NCBI GenBank assembly: GCA_964057225.1
Contig: OZ059899.1
Location: 12,152,001 to 12,216,000 of the forward strand
Direction of reading: 5' to 3'
DNA: 64,000 bases
Source: Auanema rhodensis
Lineage: Eukaryota; Nematoda; Chromadorea; Rhabditida; Rhabditidae
Every line of letters starts with the position of its first letter. Position 1 is the first letter of the stretch. Both the position numbers and the translations under genes were made by a program. Under the pieces are notes generated by a model, which searched no databases, was not told the DNA's origin, and saw only the letters and a program-made list of their open reading frames with translations. Positions 1 to 21,257 of the stretch are shown here, piece by piece.

Positions 1-94
1 AATTAAAAACTATCTAAGCACTCTTTGAAGAATAACGATATTATTTTGCAGGTGTAATCACATTGGGTGGCTTGTGGAGCAATGTAGATATCTG

Positions 95-1290
95 CTAGGC
101 TGTTGTACATAAAGGGCTGGACGAGCGATATTCAGCTTGATTTGCTAGCAAATCGCGAATTCCATACTTCTCTTTAAGTATTTCCCTTACATCGCGCCTC
201 TGAACGAAATGTTCTGTTTAAAATATTATAACGGTAATACTTACTTCATTCGGAATGCTTTCTAACAGAGGAAGAAGTTTGAGAAGTTCAGTGTCATCTT
301 TTTCTTGGAACCAACTTTCAATAGGTATTCCATTATCTATTTGGTAAGCGAACGATTGAGGAGCGTTGTCAATGATGACGGTTCTGCTCAAATCCCTTCC
401 CAGAATTGATAAATCTTTAATATAATTGCCATAGACATAAACACAGTGTTCACGGAATAGTCTATGCCTAACAAGTCTCTTTTTGGGATCTAGTAAATTC
501 TGAAAAAAAAAGAAACTTATTTTATGTATCTTATAATATCCCATACCATCAATTTGTCAGCATATATTCTCTTACTTGCCGTGAACAATATTATCTCGTA
601 TTTTTCAGCCAGACGTTCCAAGAAAGTATGCAAATGAGGTCTTATTCGTACATATACCTTTAAGATATTGATTTTTTAAAGTTTCCTTAACTTAATAGTT
701 TACTTGGTATGTGTTGTTTTGAAAATGTACAGGAAAAACTATTGAGGCATCAGGCAAAGGGTTCAGACTGCAGTGAACCAATGTTTCATCCTGTATTTCA
801 AAAAATATGTGTGCATATGGAGAAAAAATAACTTACCAAATCAAGTACTAAGCTAAATTCCGGGGTTGATCTTGTTCGGAGTGGTAAGGCTGGACATTGA
901 TACCTCAATCGCCCCAGGGGGCATACGTTAGAAAGCATGATAACACTGTAAAATATGTATTAAAATGCTTGTTTACATCATTTTTATTTTTGGGAATAAT
1001 TTATATAGTTTCTTTATAACTTGAAATTATTTTATGTATGTTCGTCTGTTGAAATTAAAAAGATTGTCCGAACTAATACAAACGAGAAAGTAAAGCTGTT
1101 GGCAGTTAGCCAAGGGCAAACTACAGTAATCAAATAAATTAATATGTGAGGATAATTGAAAAAATCGATAAACTTACAGTTCATAGTCGAATGGACCTGG
1201 TCCTTGATGTTCGCCTACTTGAGATTCGTCGATCTTCTTGTCCTTTCCTTGCCATATCAGTATTCCGTCGTCACTCAGCTTGCGCTTCAT
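95..1290 (-). CDS. CTDSPL2: CTDSPL2/SCP4-like small CTD phosphatase, 6 exons, about 259 aa
   Basis: Predicted HAD-superfamily Ser phosphatase of the FCP/SCP group, which dephosphorylates phospho-Ser substrates such as the RNA polymerase II CTD. Rebuilt exons (minus): 1290-1178, 945-837, 790-704, 657-547, 499-245, 199-95; all phases agree. The catalytic HAD motif I reads [14 protein letters not shown] across the exon 2/3 join. The next exons carry [52 protein letters not shown] and the motif with [32 protein letters not shown] ahead of motif I and the REHC/GRDLS segments fit CTDSPL2 better than SCP1-3. The start is the first in-frame Met after an in-frame stop; it gives a short N-terminus compared with the vertebrate protein (about 466 aa). 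It faces CDC6 head to head across 1.5 kb. Family is confident; the exact N-terminus is less so. Confidence 0.9.
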
Positions 1291-2804
1291 CCGCCGGCTG
1301 ACCGCTCGATCGATAAGTTCACTTGGTGTGTTGGCGTGTTGCCCAGACAAACTCCCGCCTCTCTCTGCGTCTCTGATCGTACTCTAGCTGTCTAACCACC
1401 ACCCGTCTGGCCAGGCGTAGAGGCGGGGTTGAGCGTTCACTATTGGAGTTATCAATAGGTTGATATCATACAGAAGTACCTTCCGATGAGGTGGTAATAT
1501 TTGAGAATGGAATGTGTGTAAAGTAGTCTGCAACTGTAATAAAACATAGTGCTTGTAAGATATATGTCGAAAATTAAAAAGAAACGAATAGAAAAGAAGA
1601 GCTCGTTGAAAGGGAAACTGTTATTTCAAAAACGGAACTTTGAAGTAATGGAGATATCAAAAATATATTCAAATGAGAAACGTCCAACATGTCACCAAAA
1701 GACAAATTATGAACATACATAGAAATGTGGCACACACGCTGTTTCAGCTGCCGCATGTTTTCAAAGAATGTCGCATCAGAAAGCAGCTAAGCCGGAGGCT
1801 GGGCAACATAACGGCTGCCATAAAAATCGTCCCCAAAATGGCGCTTCTCACGAGATAGATGATATTTAACTATTATCATTAAGGCATTCGTAACAAATTC
1901 ATTGCAATATACGGGATATACTGATTAAGAGTTTAAAAAAATTTCAAAAAATAGAAATATTTATTTCAACAAATTCAATCGTTATTGTGAAAACATCGAA
2001 AGCTGGTTGTAATGCTACCTGTAACATGAATTGGTAGAATTGATAAAATTACATTTAAATTTCATTAATAACACTTAAAGAGAAACACTCTGTAAAATTA
2101 TACAAATAGAAATTATCTTAACAATTTCAACTAGGACTCTTTTTTTTCTACAGTATTTCCTAAGATTGGAGCGTGGAGAGAAACCTCGATTAAGAGAATG
2201 ATTATGATAAATAATTAACTGAATTAATCATTTGTATCTATCTCATTAACTTACCAAAAATTGAAAGATTTCTAGCCATAAACACCAAATAACGAACAAA
2301 ACAGAATCCTCATTGACAAGCTCTGGGAGGGGAGGGGTTCTTATATAGTTATTGTCAATATAGTTGCAATACGTTAACTAAAAATATGATAAAGATTTTC
2401 ATAACATTTATAGTATTCAATGATATTTTAAAAAAAGATCACAAACGGTAAGATTCGAATCCTAGAATAATTTCCTCTTAAACATATAAGAAACAAAATA
2501 AAATTACATTATCTCACTAAAGTAAGATAAAACATATTTTATTTACACTGTGAGAATTTTTTACACAAAATGAGGAACAAAAGACATAAGAGTAACTTCA
2601 GGTCACAATTAGGCTTATGGGGTCAAGCACACATATTATTTCCAACGACAATAATAATTACGTAACTGCCAAAGGCAAATACGCATTTACCGCATCCCAT
2701 AATAGTGTATTATGCAGCTGATTCAAATTAGCGTCATGTATTAGTGCTTAGAAAGACTTCATTAATTTTAAATTTTGCAGTTTTTTTTCTTATGAAGTAA
2801 CACC
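1291..2804. other. Shared upstream region between the divergent phosphatase and CDC6 genes
   Basis: About 1.5 kb without a supported gene. It is AT-rich apart from a GC-richer patch at 1391-1440 containing AGAGGCGGGGTTGAGC, just outside the phosphatase start codon. Short open frames here have no splice support or recognisable motif. A T-rich acceptor-like AATTTTGCAG at 2771-2780 sits 24 bases before the CDC6 ATG and could be a spliced-leader acceptor. Confidence 0.5.
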
Positions 2805-5569
2805 ATGGTTGAAACAAGAACAAGAAGTGTGTCGAGGGTATGTTTACTTTTCTATTTGTTTTCACTTTGTTCATTGTTTCAGTCGAGAGAGAGAACGAGG
2901 AAACCCGTAATAACACAAGATAATTTGAAAATAAGGTGCGTCTTGTAGTTTTTTTTTCAATTTATTTTTGATTTTTTGTTATAGATTGAGAAAGAGTCAA
3001 ATACTTCGAGCAGTTCCAGTTGAAATTGTTGACAATGTATGTATTTGACTGTTTTGCTTATCTGTGATTTTCTTTGTAGGAACCTCCAAAAAAAATGAAG
3101 AAAAAAGAAGAGAAGTCTCCCTCACGTTCTCTGCGGAAATCTCGGTTAGAGTTTGAGGATGAAGAACCGGAGGTACTGAAAAAGACTCCCACACGCTCTG
3201 CTCCAAAAGCTCAAATCGAATCTAAAACTAAGGAAACCGAAAGGAGAACTCCTGCACGATCTGTACAATGCGTCCAAGAGCCCGAGAAAAGAACCCCCAC
3301 CCGCTCATCTCAGCGAGTTTCTCGGGAATCAAAAGTTAAAAGTGCAGAAAGAAAAACTCCAACCAGGTCTGCTCCGAGATCTAGGCATCAGTTAGAAATA
3401 GAAGAGCCTGAAAAAGGAACACCTACTCGCTTGGATTCAAGAACAAGGGCTCCATCCAAAGCAAGGGAATCAGAGAGAAGAACGCCTACTCGTTCAGCTG
3501 CAAGAACAACGAACACTTCCAAAGGAAGGGAACCAGAGAGAAGAACGCCTACTCGTTCGGCTTCAAGAACAAGGGCCACCTCCAAAGCAAGGGAACCAGA
3601 GAGAAGAACGCCTACTCGTTCAGTACAAAATTCTCGACATCTATTAGAAATTGAAGATACCGAAGCAAACTCCCATACGCGGTCGTCGCAAAGAACTCGC
3701 CCTGAATTAAAAAATGATGAAGCCGACAAGACACGTTCTGTAAGAAAAGCTCAAAAGAGATCGAGTGATGTCAGAAGTGACTGTAAAACTCCAACACGAT
3801 CTCAATGTCGTGTACAGGAAAACTCGAAGTCAAGTTCCAAGAAAGCTCTTCTTAGCAATAAAAAAGCAAATAATGGCATAAAAGAAAGTAAGGATCGTAC
3901 ACCTATTGCAAAACTGAGGTAAATGTTCAAAGGTTACACTTAAAAGAGTACTTATTATGTTTCCAGAGTCAGGAAAAGTTTAATTGCACGAACAAAACCA
4001 GTGCCTGTAAAGTTCGAGAGTGATGGTGACGAAGACGAAGACGAGAGTAGTGATAGTGATAGTCAAAGTGACCAAGATGACAGCGAAGAGGAATTCAGTG
4101 AAGAATTGGGAGAGATTGATTCAGACAGGGTTCCTCTCAAATTAGGTTTGTCGACTTTTGTTAAATTTTTAATCCTTCTAAGTTTTAGACCATACTGTGA
4201 AACCGTTGAAAAACAGGGAAAATGAGTTCCAAAGTTTGAAAGATTGGATTTCTTCATCTCTCATGACCAAAATTCCGTTGTCTGTGTATATAAGTGGACC
4301 TCCTGGAACAGGTATGATTTTGATATTTTCAAAGATATGACTACAATCTTTATTTCAGGAAAAACTGCGACTACAACTTTAGCACTTAAAATTTTTCAGT
4401 ACTGCAGTATCTCTGCCCACGTCAATTGTGTAACTACTAAAAATCAAAAGGATCTCATTAAATCTATTTTACTAGCATGCGACGTAAAACTAAATTTATT
4501 ATTATGATTAGTTTATTTAATTATTTTTCAGTCTGACGAAGACAATAGTGTAGCTGGTCTATCTAGTTGTCTCAAGTCTTTAAATAAACCCCTTATACTT
4601 ATCCTCGATGAAGTTGATCACTTATCAACTACCTCAAATAGTGTTCTTTATTCTGCATTCAAATGGCCTTTCGAAATATCTTCGAATCTTATCATAATTG
4701 GTATGCTTCATTTAATCGTGATTGACTAAACATTGCTCTTCTTAAGGTATTGCTAACTCTATTGATTTAACAGAAAGAGTTTTGCCAAAACTTAAATTAG
4801 TACAAACTCCAAAGCGTCTTTTATTTACTCCATATTCACAAGAAAATATAGCATCTATTCTCCAAGATAAAATGAAGAATGATGAGGTTTATTTCCTTTA
4901 CATTTGCTTTTGCTTAACTTTTCAATTCCAGAATAAGCTTGATTCCAAGGCTATTGAATTATGTGCGAGAAAAGTTGCAGCCATGTCTGGTGATCTCCGT
5001 ACCGCATTACTAGTATTTAAGCAGTCAAAGTAACGTTTCTGAGTTGAACAATTTATATTATTCTAGTATTGCAGAAACAAAATGGCAATAAATGCTATGT
5101 CTGGAACTGGTGCTCCTAGTAGTGGTGTACGTGAAGTTCTTGGTGTCCTTGGAAACGTATACTCTTCTCCTATCAGTAAAGCAAAACTTCCATTACAATC
5201 TGAGCTTTTACTAGCTGTTTGTTTGACTATGTCAACGAACAATAAGGTATTTCTTAATTTTTTTAAGATGAAAAGACTAATTACATTTTTAGACTCCGTT
5301 AACAGTCAATGGGTTGTTCAAATCTTATTCGAAAGCATGTGAACTAACTAACATTCCGGAATTGGACAGTGATGATCTAAATACTGCTTTTCAAACTCTG
5401 GAAAGTCAGTCTTTTATTACTGTGGCTAAAAATGGTCAAATTCGTCTGCAGGTTTCATATGCAATTTATGATAAACATACGGAAGTATTTTTAGGTTGAC
5501 GCAAAAACCGCACGGGGTGCAATTTCAAGTAATGGAATGATTGAACAAGTGAAACATATTCGTGTATAA
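2805..5569 (+). CDS. cdc6: CDC6 replication licensing AAA+ ATPase, 13 exons, about 738 aa
   Basis: Loads the MCM2-7 helicase onto ORC-bound origins in G1. Exons: 2805-2837, 2883-2935, 2985-3036, 3080-3918, 3967-4145, 4189-4311, 4359-4483, 4532-4700, 4747-4886, 4932-5029, 5075-5246, 5293-5451, 5495-5569; the frame is continuous. The AAA+ core shows Walker A GPPGTGKT, Walker B LILDEVD, sensor 1 region IGIANSIDLTERVLPKL and sensor 2 region SGDLRTALLV. The spacing and the VLYSAFKWPF segment match CDC6 rather than ORC1, and no BAH domain is seen. The C-terminus (from about residue 590) fits a winged helix. The first 350 or so residues are a basic, disordered tail with about ten (S/T)PxR CDK consensus sites, then a nuclear-localisation-like basic stretch and an acidic Asp/Glu/Ser run. 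It is much longer than I recall for C. elegans CDC-6 (about 518 aa); the excess is this tail. NIP7 follows on the same strand. Confidence 0.93.
3416..3667 (+). repeat. 63 bp (21-codon) coding minisatellite with CDK sites in CDC6
   Basis: The codons for the TPTR cores recur at exact 63-base intervals: arginine codons at 3479, 3542 and 3605, with a diverged unit beginning at 3416. Each unit encodes (R/G)TPTR followed by a Ser/Arg-rich linker and an acidic-basic SER or EPER end. The nucleotide identity of the central units (AACGCCTACTCGTTC repeated) indicates recent tandem duplication. Older, irregularly spaced TPTR or TPAR units flank the array from about 3180 to 3800. Confidence 0.85.
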
Positions 5570-5765
5570 TACTTACTAAAAACTTTTTATTTTAATTTGT
5601 ATTATCGCGGGTATATTGATATGTTTGATAACGAATTATAAATTTGATTTTTCCTTTAATGTTGTATTTTTTCGAAATGGCGGTTCAGTTTCCGTTATAT
5701 TTACTTTATATTTTTTAAAATAATTTTTCGTGATTAATTTTTTTTTCTTAATTTAGTCTTCAAGT
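5570..5765 (+). promoter_or_regulatory. CDC6-NIP7 intercistronic region with candidate trans-splice acceptor
   Basis: 196 bases separate the CDC6 stop from the NIP7 start on the same strand. No AATAAA is visible. A long T tract ends in CTTAATTTAG at 5747-5756, nine bases before the NIP7 ATG, as expected of a spliced-leader acceptor in a downstream operon gene. Confidence 0.5.
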
Positions 5766-6444
5766 ATGCGTCCATTAACAGACGAAGAAACCGAATTAGT
5801 TTTCGCCAAATTAGCTCATTTTATTGGAGATAATGTTGCTCTTCTTCTTGAGAGATCAGACGGTGATTACTGCTTTAGGAACCATAAGGTTGGTTTTGCT
5901 GTTTTCAAAAGTATCGCAAATTCTATTCTTCAGGAAAGAGTGTACTATTGCTCAGAAAATTTGATGAAACAAGCTAGTTGTATTGCTAGAGAGCCATTGC
6001 TATCTTTCGGAACTTGTCTAGGAAAATTTACTAAAACTAAGAAATTCCACTTACACATTACAGCTTTGGATTACTTAGCACCCTACGCCAAGGTTTACTT
6101 CAGACTTCGTTTTTATTTAATTATTGAATTTCTTTCAGAATCGTGTTTGGTTGAAGCCAAATGCTGAGCAACAATTTTTATATGGAAATAATATCTTGAA
6201 GTCTGGAATTGGACGCATGAGTGAGGGTACTCCCAGCCATATTGGAATCGTTGTATACAGTTTAAATGATACACCACTCGGGTTAGCATACAGTGAAATA
6301 ATTATTTTAGTATTCTAAAATTTCAGATTTGGTGTTTCTGCTAAGAGCACTGTTGATTGTAAGAAAGCAGATCCAACTGCTATCGTAGTTCTTCATCAAG
6401 CTGATCTTGGTGAATATATTAGAAACGAAAGTAGTTTGACATAG
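5766..6444 (+). CDS. nip7: NIP7 60S ribosome biogenesis factor, 4 exons, 180 aa
   Basis: NIP7 is a nucleolar PUA-domain protein needed for pre-rRNA processing and 60S assembly. Exons 5766-5888, 5934-6092, 6139-6281 and 6327-6444 join in phase to 180 residues, the same length as human NIP7. Diagnostic stretches are [13 protein letters not shown] at the start, [41 protein letters not shown] (PUA domain) and [19 protein letters not shown], ending in [12 protein letters not shown]. It lies about 200 bases behind CDC6 on the same strand, so the two may be co-transcribed. It converges on the TRPN gene, whose stop is only about 110 bases away. Confidence 0.96.
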
Positions 6445-6515
6445 ACCTTTGAATTTGTTTTTCTTGTTGCTTGTTTTTTGTTTGTTGTTATGTTCTATTG
6501 TTCTACATATTAAAC

Positions 6516-6521
6516 AATAAA
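6516..6521 (+). terminator. Polyadenylation signal AATAAA for NIP7
   Basis: Canonical AATAAA 72 bases after the NIP7 stop, followed by an A/T-rich stretch. It lies only 30 bases before the convergent TRPN stop codon. Confidence 0.7.
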
Positions 6522-6550
6522 AATTTATACAAAATCTGTAGATAAACTTC

Positions 6551-16317
<9,767 letters not shown>

Positions 16318-18147
16318 CTCTACGATACATACACTGCAAGAATGTGTCTGCTTATACGAATTTGACATAATGAATAGGTAGGAGCAGATATAAACGATTG
16401 GCAATTTGTTTAGAATTAGATATATAATTCTAAACAAATTACGGAATTTCTTGTATTTTATGTGATTCTAATAGCTTTTTAGAATAGAGAATACGTTAAT
16501 TCTTCAATAATTATCATTTAAACCTTAGTTCAATTCAATAATTAAAGGAGAGAAGGAACATATAATGCGAATTTCTATATAATTACATCAAAAACTTTGT
16601 TGAAACATCTATCTTCAACATACAATTTATCAAAAATTGAATTAAATTCATAAAAAAAACTTACATTACGAAAAGAACTAAGTAAAACTGAATTTTGGCA
16701 GGAATAAAAGTTTGTATATGAGTGTTAGTCTTGGGCTATAGTAGAGGCGGCTGAGCTGGTCCGCCCCCAGGTGGACAAGCTCCTTCCGGCCATTCAGAAG
16801 TGGTCAAACAACTGAGTTGGCAGGTGGCCAGTATCTAGAAAGTACATGGAATAACGTCAGAACATTTTTATGTTTCCTTTGTTCTTTGATAAAGCTGATT
16901 ATTCAATCAACTTCGGCTCATTATGTCAAATTTTTTTCTTTTAAACCTACAGTAATCATCGATATATCTTGACTGTTTATTTATTTTCTGAGATAGATTT
17001 TGAATTTTTCATTTTGAGAAAACTTTTTTGATTTTTTAGTTCAAACTATTGCTTCTGGAAAGATTAAAAATCTGAATCTTCTTTAACAATATTGAAAACT
17101 TCTTGAAATAATCTTAAAGGTGGTGAGCATTCCATGAAATATGATTTTTATTTTGAAAAAATTGACCTCTTCCCCTGAATGAGAAGTCAACATGATCGTT
17201 AATTCAGAAATACATTTAAGAGATTGATATTTTATTCTTAAACAGATACTATTTTGATATTGCACTATATACATTGCATTTTTACATTGGCACTCCACCT
17301 GCTCTTTGCCGACCTTTAATTTTTCCTGTGCTTTCATCCGTAATAGAACGGAACAAAACTCAGTCGATACCTTTGCTACATAGAATACTAGTTCAAGAGT
17401 TGAGTGGAACTGAAAATAACTGGCTCTATACTAGAGAGATATTTGAAATAAACCAACAGACAAGCAGATATACATACATCTAGACGACATTATGATTCTT
17501 AAGGCATATTATGCTCTGATGTTGTGCAACGTAAAAGAATTAAGAAAACGAATAAATACAGAAAGGAAAGTTCATTATTCTCTAAAAATTATTATAAAAG
17601 AGAAGAAGAAGAAGAAGAAAGGAAACATGTTAGTAATATAACAATTAGAGTTAAAATTTCTATACAATGATACGGTTTATGTTATATGTATGTATGTAAT
17701 GGATGGGATAAATTTTACAAATAAAATGACCCCTGATATTTAGAAATAATCACAATTAGAAACGAAACAGGTACACTAGAATTTGAAATCCGTAAAAAAA
17801 ACAATAGCCGTATCTAAACAAGGAAATGACAAGGTTGAAGAAGTTATGTATAAAGGTAACTGAAAAGACTTTGATGTGTTTGCTAAAGGCAATTTCTAGG
17901 CTTCCCGTATGCTTATACGGATGAAATATCATGGATTTTCTAGAATGTTAAGGCGAATTTCTATAAAGGTTGATAGCTTTAAATAACCGAGAAAGAATTA
18001 TGGCAAACTAGTCTGAGTACAATTAATCACAGCACATTGAAGTTGAGTATCAAAAGGTTTCAATAGAAACTATTCCTGGTTATTAGGGTCTTTATATATA
18101 GATATAGAGGTCTACATATACTCGGCAAAAATTATAAAACATAAGCG
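16318..18147. other. Region upstream of TRPN and downstream of the YEATS gene
   Basis: About 1.8 kb with no supported gene. A GC-richer island at 16738-16850 includes CTGGTCCGCCCCCAGGTGG, reading GGGGGCGGAC on the TRPN strand; it may mark the TRPN promoter or an untranslated exon. The frame at 17274-17483 has no splice context or motif and is judged noise. The 3' UTR of the YEATS gene must lie near 17900-18147. Confidence 0.45.
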
Positions 18148-19784
18148 CTAAGTAGAGAGAACCTGACTTAGCCTTTGAATTAGTGATGGATCTACTGAGG
18201 CAAGGTCTAAATCAAAAGATATTGATGACTTCGATGGTAACAACGTAGTCCCTTGCTGTGACAGTAAGATCGACGCAACTCTGGAAATGAGGGGAAATGT
18301 CGTGTTCAATGGTATCTTAATTGAATATTCAAAGACTTACTTGAATATTTGATCTTCACTAGTTAATGATAATATTTTTTTCTGCATTTCTTCAGCTGAT
18401 AAAATTCTATTTGGAGAGCTATACAATGAGTTTGCAGTGTCATTTGAGGAACTAGACATCGATGAAGAAGGCGAGCTTGATTCCTAACACAACAAAAATA
18501 ATATAAACGAGAAAAATTGGAAATTACCGAAGAATCTGAGAGTCGTACTCTGGCTTCAATTCGTGGAGAATTAGACATTTGAGGCTTTGACAAACTAGAC
18601 TGGTTCTTAACCAACAATGATACGCCATTAGGTGAAAGTTTCTTTTCTTCTTTTTCAGGCTTTTGCTGTTCCTTTGAGTTTTCACTCTTTTTATCATCTT
18701 TCACAACCTTAATCAAGACAAATTAATCTAAAGCAAAATGTATTTACACTTACGGTTTTTGGCGATCGTGCATTTAACGGTTTCTTATCCTGAAGCTTGT
18801 AGAACTCGAACTCTTTAAGGAGTTTATCTTTTCTTTCTTTAGGTTCCTTTTCTTTATGTTCTTTTTCCTTGGGTTCTTTCTCTTTAGCTTCACGTTCTTT
18901 GAAATCCTTCTTCTCCTTGTCCCGATCACGGTCCCGCTGATCAGAGCGATCTTTGTCAGATGGCTCACGGTCTTTAGCTTCACGATCCCGATCCTTCTCT
19001 CTGTTATCACGATCCTTATAGTCCCTAGGCCTGGGCTTCAACTTATTCTTGTCACTTTTTTTATCTTTTTTATCTTTTGAATCCCTTGATGGTTCTTGCT
19101 CACCAGAAGATTTTGCAAAACTAAAATTAAAAAAAACTAAATCAAAAAAAATATTTAAGAGAAACTCACTCTTCAACTCTCATCTTCTTATAAGGTAAAG
19201 CATCCTTTCCGGTAGAATCTCTTTTCTTCTTCCCAGCTAATGCTCCATGACGTTTAATAATATCAATGAAAGAAGTCGGAACATCTTTCAGTTCAAACAT
19301 AACTTCTTGTTGGTTATAACCATTTTGGTCTGTAAATATAAACGTGCTTACATATAAAAAAAAAGATAAGTACCTAATACTATTACCATATCGTAGTCAT
19401 ATTTGATGGGTTTTCCACCGCTATAGTTGAAGTGAATGGCAAGATGTACAACAAAAGATGAATGACCAGTTTCAGAAACCTCAAACGGTGGTTCCCTCAC
19501 CGTTTTCATAGGATTAGGAAAAGTTTCATGTAGACGAAATGTAACCTGTAGTAAGAACAGGATTCAACTTATTTCAATTTGTTGACTCACCTTATTGATA
19601 AAACTTCGATCAGTCAAATTTTCAGCTGCTTTCACGAAAACTGTCCATTTGAAGAGATGTCCATCAGGGTTAGGATTTTGAAGTAGAGAAGATTTGTGTC
19701 CGACGATTACCTGTTATCACAAGTTTCAATTGAATCAATCGATTGCAAACTAACCTTGACAAGAACACGTTCACCTCCTCCCAT
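18148..19784 (-). CDS. MLLT3: YEATS-domain protein of the AF9/ENL family, 8 exons, about 434 aa
   Basis: AF9/ENL proteins read acylated histone lysines with an N-terminal YEATS domain and recruit elongation factors (SEC, DOT1L) through a C-terminal AHD. Exons (minus): 19784-19755, 19710-19591, 19545-19374, 19329-19170, 19120-18754, 18707-18528, 18483-18341, 18280-18148, all in phase. The YEATS part (about residues 5-130) shows VIVGHKSS, GHLFKWTVFVK, FRLHETFPNPMK, REPPFEV, KPIKYDYDMVIVLD. Residues 160-285 are a highly charged Lys/Arg/Asp/Glu linker. The C-terminus with FDLDLASVDPSLIQRLSQVL matches the AHD core FDxDLxSLD. At the position of the AF9 pocket tyrosine (GYAGF loop) this protein has GHSSF. 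Family assignment is strong; whether it is AF9- or ENL-like cannot be decided, as invertebrates usually have one copy. Confidence 0.9.
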
Positions 19785-20746
19785 ATTCTATTCTCTACAT
19801 TAACTCTGAAAGAAAACATGTCGTTTCTTGAAAAAGTGCATAGCAATTAGAAATATGACTACATGCAAATGATTAATTAAGTAAAATTATTATTAATTGT
19901 AATTAATTAGGGCTGGAAGACAAGCTGAAGAGGAAGTGGTTCAGGTTGCGTCGCGAACTTGAACGCTCGCTGTCAATAGAGCACACTTTCACTATGATAA
20001 TCTGATTACGGTAAAATAATGTTTCCATAAATAGAATGTCTAGTTTTTTATACATTTTATCCATTTAAAAGCTATAACTACAACGTTTAAAATCGTATAG
20101 TTTCGTTTGCACATATTGAGATGATACGTTTAGATTATTGATTATGACACTCAAAAAATGGAAGATTGATAAAGAAAATTGGCAGAAAACTTTAAAGCAG
20201 ATGGCAACATAAGCCTTTTCAGTCTGCAGTGAAATATCTGCAAAGAAACTGATAAAGAAGGACAGTTCTTTTCTCACGCAACGCATGAATCACGCGCGGC
20301 GGCTAGCCATACAGTATCTGCGAGACGTACATCTTCATCCCATATGTGAAGAATGTTCCTTTTCGTCTGTGTTTTGAAGAGAGGAAATAGAAGAAAAACG
20401 AAGAAAATCCATTTATAACTGATTATGAAATAGAAAATATACAATGGGGAATGTATTATATGGGCGGAGTGTAACCAATACTGGTCGATTGTTAGACTCA
20501 TTGCAGACGACTTTCACGAAATGATCTTTGAAAGTACATCAAATAAATACCATTCGGGTTTATAATCTTTAAATACATTTATTCGTCCACTTTTAGAATT
20601 AGATATATCATTTGGAAATTTTATTTACAAATATGTACAAAAGGTGTGGAGTTTTAACAACAAAAAAAAGAAAAGAATTGAAAGAATTAACTATTAGAAT
20701 ATATTTATTCTATAAAAACAAATCATAGCTGATAGAGTATAGTATA
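19785..20746. other. Intergenic region upstream of the YEATS gene
   Basis: About 960 bases, AT-rich. A short minus-strand segment near 20275-20360 reads ILHIWDEDVRLADTVWLAA after an acceptor-like CACAG, but no partner exon could be joined, so I do not call it a gene. Confidence 0.4.
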
Positions 20747-21159
20747 CTAACAACCATGGTGATGATGATATCCATGATGTTCATGATGATGATGATGATG
20801 GTGGAATGGTTCAGTCATATGATGAACAGCTAAAATATTAATTATATGTTGATGATAATTAATCAAATTTACCATGAGAAATCGAATGGGCCATATGATG
20901 AATGGGATTGTGATGATGATGGCTATGGTGTTCATGATGGTGGTGACGATGCTCATAACCATGCTCATGATGGTGGTGATGATGCTCATACATTGGCTAT
21001 AAATAGATTCCAAAATAAGTAATTGATAATAGAAAATTAGAAGAATATTAATAAAAATTTTGTGAAAAAAAATCAAATAAGATGAAAGAAAGTGAAAGTA
21101 CAAACCTGTGGGTAAGCTCCGTGCCCAATGTATCCGGTATTGTATGGGTTATAGGCCAT
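20747..21159 (-). CDS. Small histidine-rich protein, 3 exons, 86 aa
   Basis: Exons (minus) 21159-21106, 20996-20873 and 20829-20747 join in phase to 86 residues, of which 38 are His (44%), with runs of 6, 4, 4, 7 and 4 separated by Glu, Gly, Tyr and Ser. It begins MAYNPYNTGYIGHGAYPQ and ends in HHHHGC. There is no signal peptide or membrane segment, so a cytosolic location is likely. His runs of this density bind Zn, Ni or Cu in vitro and suggest metal buffering, but that is inference; I do not recognise a named family. A TATA box and a TGATAAG site lie about 100-130 bases upstream of the start, a layout common in strongly expressed intestinal worm genes. Clean splice sites and phase argue that the His/CAT tract is truly coding and not a microsatellite. 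Confidence 0.8.
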
Positions 21160-21257
21160 AGCTATTGAATTTCAATATATAATATATAATTAGGAAGGAA
21201 ATTAGTTGCTCAAGCTGAATGCTCAACTCAACAGTGACGACTGATGTCTGGATGAGT

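Noticed and set aside
1156-1395. Plus-strand open frame of 79 codons.
   Set aside because: It is the antisense shadow of the first exon of the phosphatase gene.
3388-3729. Minus-strand open frame of 113 codons with repeats.
   Set aside because: Antisense of the CDC6 repeat exon; its regularity comes from the repeat.
18774-19080. Overlapping frames with strings of charged or hydrophobic residues.
   Set aside because: Alternative frames and antisense of the charged linker exon of the YEATS protein.
20274-20501. Minus frame with ILHIWDEDVRLADTVWLAA.
   Set aside because: Short protein-like end after an acceptor-like site, but no upstream exon joins and composition upstream is AT-rich noise; not enough to call a gene.
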